NCBI GenBank assembly: GCA_005778355.1
Contig: SXON01000224.1
Coordinates: 1-55,247 of the forward strand
Length of the DNA stretch: 55,247 nt
Source: Pseudomonadota bacterium
GTDB taxonomy: Bacteria > Myxococcota_A > UBA796 > SXON01
Reading direction: 5' to 3'
A program made the translations under genes and the position numbers. Below, in pieces: positions 8,106-16,925 of the stretch. Each line of letters starts with the position of its first letter. Within the stretch, counting starts at the first letter, position 1. The notes beneath the pieces are model-generated. The model had not been told where the DNA came from, searched no databases, and saw only the letters and a list, made by a program, of their open reading frames with translations.

Positions 8106-8360
8106 GTCGCGTCGTAAGCGCTCGCGCTACGAATGCGATTCGTCGTGAGCGCTGATGCCTCCAATGGAGATCGGCGGGTCCCGGCCGTCGCCCGCTGGGC
8201 GCGGTAGCATGGAGAAAGGCGCTGAGTTCCGTCACGGAGGTGGGGCGCCGCAGCGCGGCTCACGCTGTCGACCCCAGACGGAAGACGGGAAGCACCACCC
8301 GGAACATCTGCGCTCACGACGAAGCCTACCCGGAGCATCTGCGCTCACGACGGCGCAAAG
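8106..8360. repeat. Left BIME-like REP repeat copy
   Basis: This copy matches the one at 9406-9660 with an offset of exactly 1300 bases. Both ends are highly conserved (8106-8167 and 8293-8355) and the 125-base middle is diverged but of equal length. It contains CGTCGTGAGCGCTGATG (8141-8157) on the plus strand and two copies of its inverse, CATCTGCGCTCACGACG (8305-8321 and about 8336-8352). The first half also has stem-loop sequences, ACGAAT-GCG-ATTCGT and an AGCGCT-rich hairpin. It fills most of the 8016-8370 gap between genes. Confidence 0.85.
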
Positions 8361-8369
8361 CCGCAGGCC

Positions 8370-9239
8370 TCACCGCGAGTTGCGGAACCGACGCCAGCCG
8401 GGCGACTCGCGTAGGTCGCCCTCGTTGAGGGCCGAGAAACGCGGGTCGTTGAGCACCGTGGCTGCCGTGAGCAGGGACCGGGCCACGCCGATCCCCCGCA
8501 CGTGCGTGGGCGCAGCCGCGACGTGGGCAGCGGCCCGGCTGCGGCTCAAGTCGAGCGCGGCCGCGAGGAGCGAAGCGTCACCCAGGCCGGCGAGGCAGGC
8601 TGTGCCGATCGCGTGACTGCGAGCCGCGCCCCGTCGGCGGAGTTCCCCGAGCGTAAACCGCCCCGTTGACGACGCGGCAGCTAGCGCAGCCGCGAGAACC
8701 GCGTCCTGCCGCGTCAGCTGCGGGAAAGGCGTGCCATCCACCTGTGCGTCTGGATCAGAGGAGACGTAGCGGTGAAACTCCTCGGGATTTCGCGCGCGGG
8801 GAACCACCGGGGCGATCACGAGGCCGCAGGCATCGCGGTGCGTGGAGAGGGGCCACTCGAGCGGGCAGCCAACGAGATGTTCGCGAACCGGGTTGAGGTG
8901 GATGTACCGCACGGTGCGCCGCACGTGCGCGTCGTCGACCACGCGGGAGATCGGCGGGTGCCGCGCCCAGACCGCCCCGCTCTCTCCGCGGGCGGTATTG
9001 CGCCACCTCGCGTACGCGCCCTCGGCCACGACGAGGCGCTCCTCCGCGTCGGGCCACTCGCCGAGCACATGGACGTGATTGGGCATCGCGCACAAGGCGG
9101 CCAACTCGGGAAACTGGTCGACCAGCGTGAAGAAGAGGACGAGCCCCTCGACCCAGTTGTGGAACAGCAGGGTACCGGGGGGCGCCCAGCCGACAAGGTG
9201 TTCAAGCATGGCCCGGCGCCTCGCAAACTCCGTGCCCAC
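8370..9239 (-). CDS. REP-associated tyrosine transposase (RAYT, Y1 HUH family)
   Basis: The protein has 289 residues from GTG 9239; ATG 9209 is an alternative start. The HUH motif is in CAMPNHVHVLGEW (His55, His57). The RAYT signature RYIHLNPVR (Tyr112) is followed by LEWPLSTHRDACG, equivalent to the usual dYpWSS stretch, and VDDAHVRR precedes it. These enzymes nick REP hairpins on single-stranded DNA through a phosphotyrosine. The C-terminal 120 residues are Ala/Arg-rich and may be a DNA-binding tail. The N-terminus before HVH is short. REP-like repeats sit on both sides, which supports the assignment. The frame is intact. Confidence 0.85.
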   Translation of the reverse strand: MGTEFARRRAMLEHLVGWAPPGTLLFHNWVEGLVLFFTLVDQFPELAALCAMPNHVHVLGEWPDAEERLVVAEGAYARWRNTARGESGAVWARHPPISRVVDDAHVRRTVRYIHLNPVREHLVGCPLEWPLSTHRDACGLVIAPVVPRARNPEEFHRYVSSDPDAQVDGTPFPQLTRQDAVLAAALAAASSTGRFTLGELRRRGAARSHAIGTACLAGLGDASLLAAALDLSRSRAAAHVAAAPTHVRGIGVARSLLTAATVLNDPRFSALNEGDLRESPGWRRFRNSR

Positions 9240-9405
9240 GGTTCAAGGCGTGGAAACCAGCGGTCGACCTCGACGTTCGTCGGCTCCCGGCTGACAACCG
9301 TCACCCAATGTGGCCGAGGCACCCCCTTGCTCCGAGGCGCCCCCTTGCTCCGCCACACGTCCAGCCTGCGGCACGCCCAGATCGTGGCACGCCGAGGTCG
9401 TGGGC

Positions 9406-9685
9406 GTCGCGTCGCAAGCGCTAGCGCTACGAATGCGATTCGTCGTGAGCGCTGATGCTTCCAACGGCTATCGGGGAGGGCCGGCCGGTCCTCCCGAGTG
9501 CGGGCACCCTGAAAAAAGGAGCTTACGTCCGTCGCGAGTGGGCGACGCGGCAGCGCGGGGCATGGTGCCAACCTCGGAGGGCGGACGACCAACACCACCC
9601 GGAACATCTGCGCTCACGACGAAGCGTACCCGGAGCATCTGCGCTCACGACGGCGCTTGTCCGGAACGTCTGCGCTCACGACGGA
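9406..9685. repeat. Right BIME-like REP repeat copy with an extra unit
   Basis: This is the second copy of the 255-base repeat found at 8106. Its conserved ends are 9406-9467 and 9593-9656. After these comes a third inverse unit, GTCTGCGCTCACGACG (about 9668-9683), so the right side carries one plus-oriented and three minus-oriented REP units. It fills the 9239-9700 gap together with about 165 bases (9240-9405) in which I see nothing but a short direct repeat of CCCCCTTGCTCCG-like sequence at about 9325-9350. Confidence 0.85.
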
Positions 9686-9699
9686 TCACGGCCAGGTCG

Positions 9700-10824
9700 C
9701 TACTCGCTCGCCGGCACCAGCGTGTCGAGGTCGACGTAGTTCTCGGCGACGTAGCGCCGGAGCCCCCGGTTCACGAGCTTCCCGTCGAGGAACCCCACGG
9801 CGTGCCGCAGCGCGGGGTTCGTCGCGAGCGCAGGTTCGATGCCGCGACCAAGCGCCGTGAGGTAGGGCAACAACGAGGCGCCCATCGCCCGCGAGGCCGT
9901 GCGGGCTACCTCGCTCGGCAGGTTCGGGATGCAGATGTGGCGGATGCCCTCCGCCTCGTACACTGGCTCCTCGGTGGTGGTGGGCCGCGAGGTTTCCGCG
10001 CAGCCACCCTCGTCGATCGACATGTCGATGAAAAGGCAGCCCTCCCGCATGGCGCGCACGTGGTGACGCTTCAGCACCTTGGGCGCCGGCTCGCCGCGCA
10101 CGGCCACCGCGCCAATGACGACGTCGGCCTGTTCCAGGTAGCGCACCAGGTGGTACTCGCTCGCCACCGCCGTGACGCACACGCGCCCGAGCGAGTGCGC
10201 CATGCGCTGGAGCCGCCGCGGGTCGCGGTCGAGCACCACCACCTGCGCGCCGAGCGCCGAGGCCTCGGCCGCCGCCGCCGATCCCGCCGCCCCCGCGCCG
10301 ATCACCAGCACCAGCGCCGGGGGCACGCCCGGCGATCCGCCCATCAGAATGCCGGGCCCGTTGCCGGGGCCGGTGAGGTGCCAGGCCGCCAGCGCCACCG
10401 CCACGCGCCCGCCGATGGCCGAGAGCGGCTCGAGGATCGGGTACTCGTCGAGGCCCTCACGCACTAGCTCGAGCGAGATCGTCGTCACCCCGGTGCGCGC
10501 GAGGGCCTGGTGGAACCTCGCCGGCTGGGTGGCGAGATGCAGGAAAGAAACCAGTCCCTGGCCTTTTCGCAAGAGCGCCAGCTCGGCCTCGTTGGGGGGA
10601 TGAATCTTCAAGAGAACGTCGCTGCTCGCCGACACCTCGCGCGCGTTGAACACCACCTGGGCCCCGGCCGCGAGGTATTCTGTGTCTGAAAATCCTGAAC
10701 CAACGCCTGTTTCGGCCTCGACGACGACGCCGTGGTCGCTCGATACCAGGGCACGTGCCCCCTCGGGGGTCAACGGCACCCGGCGCTCGCCGGGGAGGGT
10801 CTCGCGGAGCATTCCAAAGCGCAT
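9700..10824 (-). CDS. ald: Alanine dehydrogenase
   Basis: Ald interconverts L-alanine and pyruvate plus ammonia using NAD. I chose ATG 10824 (374 residues) because MRFGMLRETLPGERRVPLTP is the standard N-terminus of the family; the frame is open upstream but without similarity. Other matches are the catalytic His region VSFLHLA, the Rossmann motif GAGAAG followed by Asp in VVVLDRDP, and the C-terminal NLPSEVARTASRAM. The substrate-binding KVKEP motif reads KIHPP here, closer to transhydrogenase alpha subunits. Length and the FLHLA His favour Ald over PntA. It is divergent from the kinase gene, with 52 bases between starts. Confidence 0.88.
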   Translation of the reverse strand: MRFGMLRETLPGERRVPLTPEGARALVSSDHGVVVEAETGVGSGFSDTEYLAAGAQVVFNAREVSASSDVLLKIHPPNEAELALLRKGQGLVSFLHLATQPARFHQALARTGVTTISLELVREGLDEYPILEPLSAIGGRVAVALAAWHLTGPGNGPGILMGGSPGVPPALVLVIGAGAAGSAAAAEASALGAQVVVLDRDPRRLQRMAHSLGRVCVTAVASEYHLVRYLEQADVVIGAVAVRGEPAPKVLKRHHVRAMREGCLFIDMSIDEGGCAETSRPTTTEEPVYEAEGIRHICIPNLPSEVARTASRAMGASLLPYLTALGRGIEPALATNPALRHAVGFLDGKLVNRGLRRYVAENYVDLDTLVPASE

Positions 10825-10876
10825 GACGGCGAAGCGTACCGGCCAGGACGGCGGCATACAAGCGGCGACCTGATAG

Positions 10877-12532
10877 ATGTCGCCCGCGATGACCGAGAGT
10901 GAGCCGCCGCGCACGCGCTATTGCAGCCGATGCCTCACGACGTTCTTTGCCGACGAGGCGCGCTGTCCCAACCTCGGCTGCCGCTACGCCCGGCCACCGT
11001 CGGGCTGGGGCGAGCTCATGGAGCCGGGCGAGCTGCTCGACCGCACATACAGAATTCACTCGCGACTGGCCATCGGCGGCGCAGGGGTGACTTACCTTGG
11101 CCGGGAGCTCGGCGAGGGCGACGAAGAAACCGGCCCGCTCTTGGCCTTGAAGGTGCTCTACCAGCAACGCGATCAGGGCGCGTACCTGCACCGCCTCGCC
11201 ACCGAGGCCAACGTCTTGCAGCGCCTCAACCACCCGCAGATCGTCGAGTGCCGCGGCTTCGTGCATCGCTCGGGGCACTCGCCCTACCTGGTCACCCGCT
11301 TCGAGGCCGGCGGCTCGCTGCTCGACCACATCCGCCGGGTGGGCACCCTCTCGATCGCAACCACGGCCGCGATCGGCGTGCAGATCTGCGACGCCCTCGG
11401 CGTGGCGCACCGCCAGGGCGTGATCCACCGCGATCTGAAGCCGGAGAACGTGCTGCTCGAGGCGATCGCCACTCTCGACGAGGTGCCACGGGTGCGCGTG
11501 GCGGACTTCGGCATCGCCAAGGTCTTCGGCGGCGTGGGCGACCGTCTCACGCGAGTAGGCGCCTTCATCGGCACCCCGCAGTACGCCGCGCCGGAGCAGT
11601 TCGAGGGGATGACCCCCGAGCCGGCCACCGACGTGTACGCCGTCGGCGCCTTGCTCTACTTCTGCCTCACTGCGCGGCCGGTGGCCGAGTACATGGCGGA
11701 GCTCGACGTGGAAGACCAGCGGGATCACCTCCTGCGCCACCTCCCGCCGCGCCTGCCCCAGTTCGAGGGCAACGCCAAGCGCTGGATGGAAGACTCGTTC
11801 GCCGCCGCGATGGCCGCCGACCCCGGCGATCGCTGCGCCATCGAGACCCTCGCCGAGCGCCTGCACGCGATCGCCGCCGGTCGCGACCCGGGACCGATCC
11901 ACACCGGGGGCGCGCCGCTCTACAGCAGCGTCACCGCGGGCAGCGGAAACGTCGACGACACCATCTCGGTCCATCCGAAGTCGGCGCCAAAGGGTCCGCC
12001 CGTCGAAACGCGATCGATGCCCACCTCGGTCCCGACGATCGACGAGCCCACCGCCTCGGGCAAGGTGCCGGCAGCACGCGCGCCCGCCGGCCTCCCCCTG
12101 AGCCCCGTGCCCACCATCGAGCGCATGGCGGCCAATCCGGCGGCGCGCACTGCCGGTGTGGGCTGCGTGGCCGGGGGGTTCTTGCTTGTCTGCCTGGTCC
12201 TCGCCACCGGCGGCGGCCTGTGGTGGTACACCCAGCGCGACACCTCGCGCGCGCTCACCAGCAGCGAGACCGACCCCGCCGCCAAGAAGGAGTGGCAGGC
12301 CATCGCCTACCAGCTCGGGGTGGAGGGTGTCCGCGCGGAGCGGGCCTGCCGCGCGCCGCCCTACCTCGGCATCGAGGTAACCCTCGACACCGCCGGCAAG
12401 ACCACGCGCACCCGTCTACTCAACTATCCGCATGAACCCACGGAGAAGTGCGTGGGCGAGCGGCTGGCGCAGGTGAAGTTCCCGCGCAGCTCCACCGGCG
12501 CCGTTCGGGTGGCCGTCACGATGACGGAGTAG
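10877..12532 (+). CDS. Membrane-bound Ser/Thr protein kinase with N-terminal zinc ribbon
   Basis: This 551-residue kinase begins with a Cys4 zinc-ribbon-like segment (Cys16, 19, 30, 35). The kinase domain follows at about 58-335: glycine loop LAIGGAGVTYLG, Lys92 in LALKVL, HRDLKPEN (184-191), DFG (210-212) and the APE motif YAAPEQ. A Thr/Pro-rich linker leads to one membrane segment (about 428-449). The outer C-terminal domain of about 95 residues (CRAPPYLGIEVTLD, then CVGERLAQVKFP) resembles the TonB-like AgmX/PglI C-terminal domain, with two Cys that could pair. PP2C is convergent, two bases away, and an FHA gene follows, so they probably form one signalling set. Confidence 0.93.
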   Translation: MSPAMTESEPPRTRYCSRCLTTFFADEARCPNLGCRYARPPSGWGELMEPGELLDRTYRIHSRLAIGGAGVTYLGRELGEGDEETGPLLALKVLYQQRDQGAYLHRLATEANVLQRLNHPQIVECRGFVHRSGHSPYLVTRFEAGGSLLDHIRRVGTLSIATTAAIGVQICDALGVAHRQGVIHRDLKPENVLLEAIATLDEVPRVRVADFGIAKVFGGVGDRLTRVGAFIGTPQYAAPEQFEGMTPEPATDVYAVGALLYFCLTARPVAEYMAELDVEDQRDHLLRHLPPRLPQFEGNAKRWMEDSFAAAMAADPGDRCAIETLAERLHAIAAGRDPGPIHTGGAPLYSSVTAGSGNVDDTISVHPKSAPKGPPVETRSMPTSVPTIDEPTASGKVPAARAPAGLPLSPVPTIERMAANPAARTAGVGCVAGGFLLVCLVLATGGGLWWYTQRDTSRALTSSETDPAAKKEWQAIAYQLGVEGVRAERACRAPPYLGIEVTLDTAGKTTRTRLLNYPHEPTEKCVGERLAQVKFPRSSTGAVRVAVTMTE

Positions 12533-12534
12533 CG

Positions 12535-13404
12535 CTACACCGGGATGATGGTGTCTTCGTCGCCGTCGGACTCGTCGCCGCTGGGCGGCACGCGGTCGAT
12601 GCGGACCACGAGCGCGGTGAGGTTGTCGTCGCTCCCGTGGGCCAGGGCCCGCTCAGAGAGCGCCAGCGCACAGGCCTGGGCCTCAGGGACGTTGGTCACG
12701 CCGTGTGCGATCTGGGCGTCTTCCAGGCGGGCGTGAAGGCCGTCGGTGCTGAGCAGGAGGCGGTCGCCCGGGCGGACGGAGAAGGCGCCGGTATCGATGC
12801 CGCGGTCGATGCGAAGCGACTCGTCGTTGCCGAGACCGCGGCTGCCGAAGATGAAGTTTTGTGCGAGGTAGCGTGGATGGCTCGGCATGGGACGCCGATC
12901 GCGCATCGCGAACTCCTCGCGGGTCTGGTCGCGCGTGATGCGGGTGAGGCGTCCCTCCCGCCAGTGGTAGAGGCGCGAGTCGCCCACGTGCACCCACACC
13001 ACGCGCTCGCCCGAGAGCCAGGCCACGGTGAGCGTGGTGCCCATCTTCACCTCGCCGGACTGGGCCACGCGCTGGCGCACGCGCGCATGAGTCTGCAGGA
13101 AGAACTCCCGTAGCGCGAGCTCCGGCTCCCGCGGCAGATCCGAGAACTGCAGGCGGCTGATGGCCTGCACGGCCGCCGCGGAGGCGATGTCGCCGTCGTC
13201 GTGGCCGCCCATGCCGTCGGCCACCGCGAAGAGGAGGTCGCGACGCGCGGGGGCGTTGACGACGGCCTCCCGCTCGCCCTCGCGGAAACGGATCGAGCCG
13301 CCGCGACACACGAGGTAGTTGTCCTGGTTGGTGGCGCGCCCTCCGCGCTCCGCGCCGATGCCCACCGAGCACACGACGCCCACCGACACGAGCGTCTCGA
13401 GCAC
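12535..13404 (-). CDS. PP2C-family Ser/Thr protein phosphatase
   Basis: This soluble 289-residue metal-dependent phosphatase shows all main PP2C motifs: RATNQDN (23-29), VADGMGGHDDGD (61-72), MGTTLTVAWL, VHVGDSRLY, STDGL and GSDDNLTALVVRI. It probably removes phosphates placed by the convergent kinase and from FHA-bound partners. The start is GTG at 13404, one base after the TAG of the FHA gene upstream, so the two are translationally coupled. The acidic tail DESDGDEDTIIPV includes a Thr that could be a phosphorylation site. Confidence 0.95.
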   Translation of the reverse strand: MLETLVSVGVVCSVGIGAERGGRATNQDNYLVCRGGSIRFREGEREAVVNAPARRDLLFAVADGMGGHDDGDIASAAAVQAISRLQFSDLPREPELALREFFLQTHARVRQRVAQSGEVKMGTTLTVAWLSGERVVWVHVGDSRLYHWREGRLTRITRDQTREEFAMRDRRPMPSHPRYLAQNFIFGSRGLGNDESLRIDRGIDTGAFSVRPGDRLLLSTDGLHARLEDAQIAHGVTNVPEAQACALALSERALAHGSDDNLTALVVRIDRVPPSGDESDGDEDTIIPV

Positions 13405-13405
13405 G

Positions 13406-16339
13406 CTACCCCACTTCGAAGCGATAGACGTTGGTGCCCGCGAGTAGCCCGTCGCCCGGCCCGAGCGTCACGGGGGAGCCGTCCTCCGGCATGGTGCGCC
13501 AGGAACGATCACCCTCGCGGTGGAAGAAGGGCATGAAGCCGGTGGCGCCGGTGCGGTAGCTGGCGAGGTAGTCGCTGACGGTCAGCTTCTGGCCGTCGAA
13601 CTGCAAGGTCGCGTTGATGGGCCCGAGCCGGCAACCGCGCGGGGTGCGCAGGGGGAAGCCGAGGGTGAAGAGCGCCGCGACCAGCCGGTCTTCCACGTCG
13701 ATCGTCAGTAGCTGCGCGCGGGGATCGGGCAGCACCGCGCCCTCGGCGAAGACCAGCGTCACGTCGAAGTCGGGTTCGAGGTTTGCGTCGCGACGCACGA
13801 TGTCGATGCGCGCGCCGGCGAGGGTCTCCGCGCTGCGGACCTTGCCCCCGGCCACGGTGATCGAGGCCTCGCCCTCCTGGATGAGCTCGATGCGGCCCTT
13901 CTTGCCGCGGGCGTACACCCGCACGTAGTCGAGCGTGAGAAAAACCTGCTCGGCAAACGACTTCGCCTCCGGCACGACCATGTCGACGCCGCGGTGGTTG
14001 CCGATGGAGTACTCGCCGTGCACCGACCAGCCCACTTGCAAGAGCCGCGCCGGTCGCGACAGCTCGAGCTGCCACTGTTTCTCCTCGACCGACACCACCG
14101 GGTCGAGCTCCGACTCGTCGAGGATCATCGGCGGTGGGGGCGGCGGCTTCTCCGGCTGCTTCGCCGGCCGCGTCGACACGGGCACCACGTCGACCGAGTC
14201 GTTCTTGGCGCTGGCGAGGTCGACCTTCACCGGCCGCGGCGGGCGGCTCCGGTCGGGCACCTCGGCGATCGACAGGCTCGGCACCGGCATCTCGTTGACG
14301 CTGTCGTGGAAGGTCTTGGACTTCGTCTTGCGCCTGGGCGGGGCCTCGGGCACGTCCTTGACGGGGCGCGGGGCGGGACCCTGGCCACCGAGTCCAGCCG
14401 GTGCGACAGGGTCGACCGTGCGCGAGGTGACGACGCGCACGTCGTCGGCGATGGCCGCGAGATCCGCCGCGGAGAACTTCGGCAACGATGCGGGCGGCAG
14501 CGATGCCGTTTGCGGTGCGGCCACCGGCGGGAAGGCCACGTGGAAGAGGCAGTTGCCCACGAGCAGCTCGTCGCCCACCTGCAGCGTGGCCTCGTGCTTG
14601 CCGCCCGGTCCCTCGCGCGGGAAAAGCGCGATCACCTCGGTGCCACGCCGCACGTAGGTGTAGCAGTGCCGCGCGAGCGAGCGCACCAGCGGCTCGCCGT
14701 TGAGGTCGATCTCGGCGTGGGTCGACGCGACCATGATCGAGTCGGTGTAGAAACGCGACTTGGGGATATCGCCCGTGCGCGAGCGGATGGTCGACCCGCC
14801 GCCGACGCTCGGCAACCACGCGATGTTCTCGTTGTGGGGCTCGTCGGGCAAGCGCACCTTGCAACGACGGTCGCGACCTACCTGAAACACGGCCCCGAAG
14901 TCCAGGTACGTGCCGGCCCCGGAGCGCCGCAGCTCGCCCAGGTAGGGCCAACCTTCCGCTTTCACACTGGAGAGGTCACGGTATTCCACCTTGATCCCGT
15001 CGACCTCGATCTCCACCGTCCCCCGGAGCACCACCGGGCTTCCCGGCTCGGCAGCCTTGCCGTCGAGCTTCACGTTGGCGTCGCGCGTGACCAGGGTCAC
15101 CCGGTTGGCACGCACCTGGATCGTGGCCCGCGGCGACGCATGCGCCGTGGCGATCTGCGCCTTCGGACCAAGGTAAACGTCGTATCCCTCCATGAAGTTG
15201 TTGAAGTGCACCTTCTGGAGAAGGGCGCCACGCTCGTGCAGCGTGAGGATGCGGGTTTCGAAGGCGTCGGGGACGATCGTCTTCTGGCGACCGCCGAGGC
15301 CCGCGCCCCCGGCCGAGATGCTCTCGGGGGGCATCGTGGCCCGCCCCATCGGCAGGGGATCCAGGGCGATCTGCGGCGGTGGCTCGGCCACCTTGCGGCC
15401 CTTCGGCTTCACCGCCTCGGCGGCGACCATGGCCGCCTCGAGCTCAGCGGGTGCAGGGATCTCCACCGTGCCCGACTCGATGACCGCGAGCACCAGGAAG
15501 GCCACCGGGCGCCCGCTGGTTTCCGCGATGGTGAGCACCGAGGGGCCCGCCTCGGTGGGGTCGGAGCGCACGAAGTACCGGTCTTGGAGCTCGGGGCTGA
15601 TCACGTGCACCAGCGATCCGTCGGGGTACTGCTGCAAGCGGTACAGGCCCGGTTCGAGCAAGCCCGGGTGGTGAAAATTGTCGAGCCAGTGGCGCCCGAG
15701 GGTGAGCACGATCTGGTCGCTGTAGAGCCGAGCCACCTCGCGGTAGCCGTTCCAGGCGCCAGGCAGGTTCAGGTGCACGCCGAGCACGGGCCGGCTGCGC
15801 GGGGCGGGGCCGATGTAGAGGTTGGGCAAGAGCCCGGTGATGAACTCGCCGGGTTCGAGACCGAAGGACTGGTGGAGCATCTCGCTCCCCCCGTCGGCCA
15901 CGATCCAGAAGCGCAAGGGGCGCGTGCCGTAGAGAAGCTCGAACTTCTCCTTCACGCAGTACTCGGTGAAGTCGTCGCCCAGCTGCCGAGCCGCGCGGTC
16001 GGTCCACGCGAGGCCGCCGGCATTGGCGCCCTGCGTGGCCACCCGGCGCGCGTCGGGCTGGTTGATCACCACCAGGACGTCGGTGAAGGAGGCGATGCCC
16101 TCGCCGCGCTCGGCGTGGAAATGGGCGCGCAAACCGCCCTTGCGACCTCCATAGCTGGAGGTGGACCAGAGGAGCCCCGGGTGCTCCACCAGGTCGTCCT
16201 CTGCGGAGTGTTTGCGAAGTCGCGACAGGTAAAAAGCGCTGGCGGGATCCTGGTCGATCACCACCTCGGCGCCGCCCGACAGGCCCTGCGTGCGGCCCGA
16301 GGAGAAGATCCGCGAGATGAAGTCGGCGAGTTGCGCCAT
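13406..16339 (-). CDS. Large protein with FHA-like domains
   Basis: This 977-residue protein has no signal peptide or membrane segment. The clearest domain is FHA-like at about 478-605 (AVFQVGRDRRCKVRLPDE, then MVASTHAEIDLNG), with an insertion before the conserved Ser-x-x-His-Ala segment. A beta-rich segment at about 370-455 and another at 755-977 look like degenerate copies. A Pro/Lys-rich linker spans about 605-745. Residues 1-290 are an unrecognised alpha/beta domain. FHA domains bind phosphothreonine, and coupling to the PP2C gene fits a scaffold or reader role. An NTPase gene starts divergently 40 bases away. Confidence 0.75.
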   Translation of the reverse strand: MAQLADFISRIFSSGRTQGLSGGAEVVIDQDPASAFYLSRLRKHSAEDDLVEHPGLLWSTSSYGGRKGGLRAHFHAERGEGIASFTDVLVVINQPDARRVATQGANAGGLAWTDRAARQLGDDFTEYCVKEKFELLYGTRPLRFWIVADGGSEMLHQSFGLEPGEFITGLLPNLYIGPAPRSRPVLGVHLNLPGAWNGYREVARLYSDQIVLTLGRHWLDNFHHPGLLEPGLYRLQQYPDGSLVHVISPELQDRYFVRSDPTEAGPSVLTIAETSGRPVAFLVLAVIESGTVEIPAPAELEAAMVAAEAVKPKGRKVAEPPPQIALDPLPMGRATMPPESISAGGAGLGGRQKTIVPDAFETRILTLHERGALLQKVHFNNFMEGYDVYLGPKAQIATAHASPRATIQVRANRVTLVTRDANVKLDGKAAEPGSPVVLRGTVEIEVDGIKVEYRDLSSVKAEGWPYLGELRRSGAGTYLDFGAVFQVGRDRRCKVRLPDEPHNENIAWLPSVGGGSTIRSRTGDIPKSRFYTDSIMVASTHAEIDLNGEPLVRSLARHCYTYVRRGTEVIALFPREGPGGKHEATLQVGDELLVGNCLFHVAFPPVAAPQTASLPPASLPKFSAADLAAIADDVRVVTSRTVDPVAPAGLGGQGPAPRPVKDVPEAPPRRKTKSKTFHDSVNEMPVPSLSIAEVPDRSRPPRPVKVDLASAKNDSVDVVPVSTRPAKQPEKPPPPPPMILDESELDPVVSVEEKQWQLELSRPARLLQVGWSVHGEYSIGNHRGVDMVVPEAKSFAEQVFLTLDYVRVYARGKKGRIELIQEGEASITVAGGKVRSAETLAGARIDIVRRDANLEPDFDVTLVFAEGAVLPDPRAQLLTIDVEDRLVAALFTLGFPLRTPRGCRLGPINATLQFDGQKLTVSDYLASYRTGATGFMPFFHREGDRSWRTMPEDGSPVTLGPGDGLLAGTNVYRFEVG

Positions 16340-16378
16340 CGAGAGGCTCCGCGTCCCGGCGGGGATAACCGGGCGACA

Positions 16379-16915
16379 ATGGCTCAGCGTATCGCGATCA
16401 GTGGTTCCGCCGGGGTGGGGAAGAGCACGCTGGCCAAGGCCGTGGCGGCCGAGCTCGGGTGGCCCTGCTTGCCCGAGGGCATGCGGGAATACCTAGAAAC
16501 GACCAAGGTCGACATCCACCACCTCGGCATCGACGGCCTCCGTGCGCTGGTGCTGAGGCTCTGGGACGAGCGCCAGGAGCTGGAGGCCAAATACCCGGCC
16601 TTTGTCGCGGACCGTTCGAGCTACGACACCGTCGCTTTCTGGATGTTCTACGGCTATGCGAAGGACGAGCCGGAAACCCTGCGCCTCTTCGACGAGGCCC
16701 TGCGTCGCGACCGCTACGAGCACCTTTTCCTCCTGCCCTGGGGACGAATCCCGCTCGTCGGCGACGGCGTGCGCTTCCCCAATCGCTACATCCAGCTCCA
16801 CGTGCAGTCGATGATCGTGGGCCTCGTCCACGAGTTCGGCCCGCAGCCCACCTGGGTGGAGCCCACCGACCTTGCCGAGCGCGTGCGCTTCGTGGTGGAG
16901 CGGGTGTCGGGATAA
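16379..16915 (+). CDS. P-loop NTPase/kinase-like protein (AAA_28 or NadR-like)
   Basis: This 178-residue soluble protein opens with MAQRIAISGSAGVGKSTLA, a Walker A motif at residues 9-16. DRSSYDTVAFW supplies a Walker-B-like or substrate Asp, and LLPWGRIPLVGDGVR contains a lid-like loop. The shape matches small ATP-binding proteins related to the NadR kinase domain. The phosphate acceptor is unknown. The start ATG is in the 40-base gap divergent from the FHA gene. The DUF1015 gene begins ten bases after its stop, so a three-gene operon with it and the methyltransferase is likely. Confidence 0.75.
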   Translation: MAQRIAISGSAGVGKSTLAKAVAAELGWPCLPEGMREYLETTKVDIHHLGIDGLRALVLRLWDERQELEAKYPAFVADRSSYDTVAFWMFYGYAKDEPETLRLFDEALRRDRYEHLFLLPWGRIPLVGDGVRFPNRYIQLHVQSMIVGLVHEFGPQPTWVEPTDLAERVRFVVERVSG

Positions 16916-16925
16916 AGCCCAGGGC

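Larger units (their letters stand above)
8106..9685. mobile_element. RAYT-REP element (REPtron)
   Basis: A REP-associated tyrosine transposase gene (8370-9239) lies between two directly repeated, palindrome-bearing REP/BIME copies. The left copy ends about ten bases from the transposase stop codon. REPtrons of this form are known from enterobacteria and pseudomonads, where the single-stranded-DNA transposase is domesticated to spread or maintain REP sequences. No target-site duplication is expected for this class, and I see none. The GTCGCGAC octamer common elsewhere in the window is absent from this segment, which fits separate ancestry. Confidence 0.75.

Noticed and set aside
8293..9685. 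Short repeats near the RAYT gene as a CRISPR array
   Set aside because: Only two or three units per site, with spacers of about 10-15 bases of no constant size, mixed orientation and no cas genes; the RAYT context explains them.
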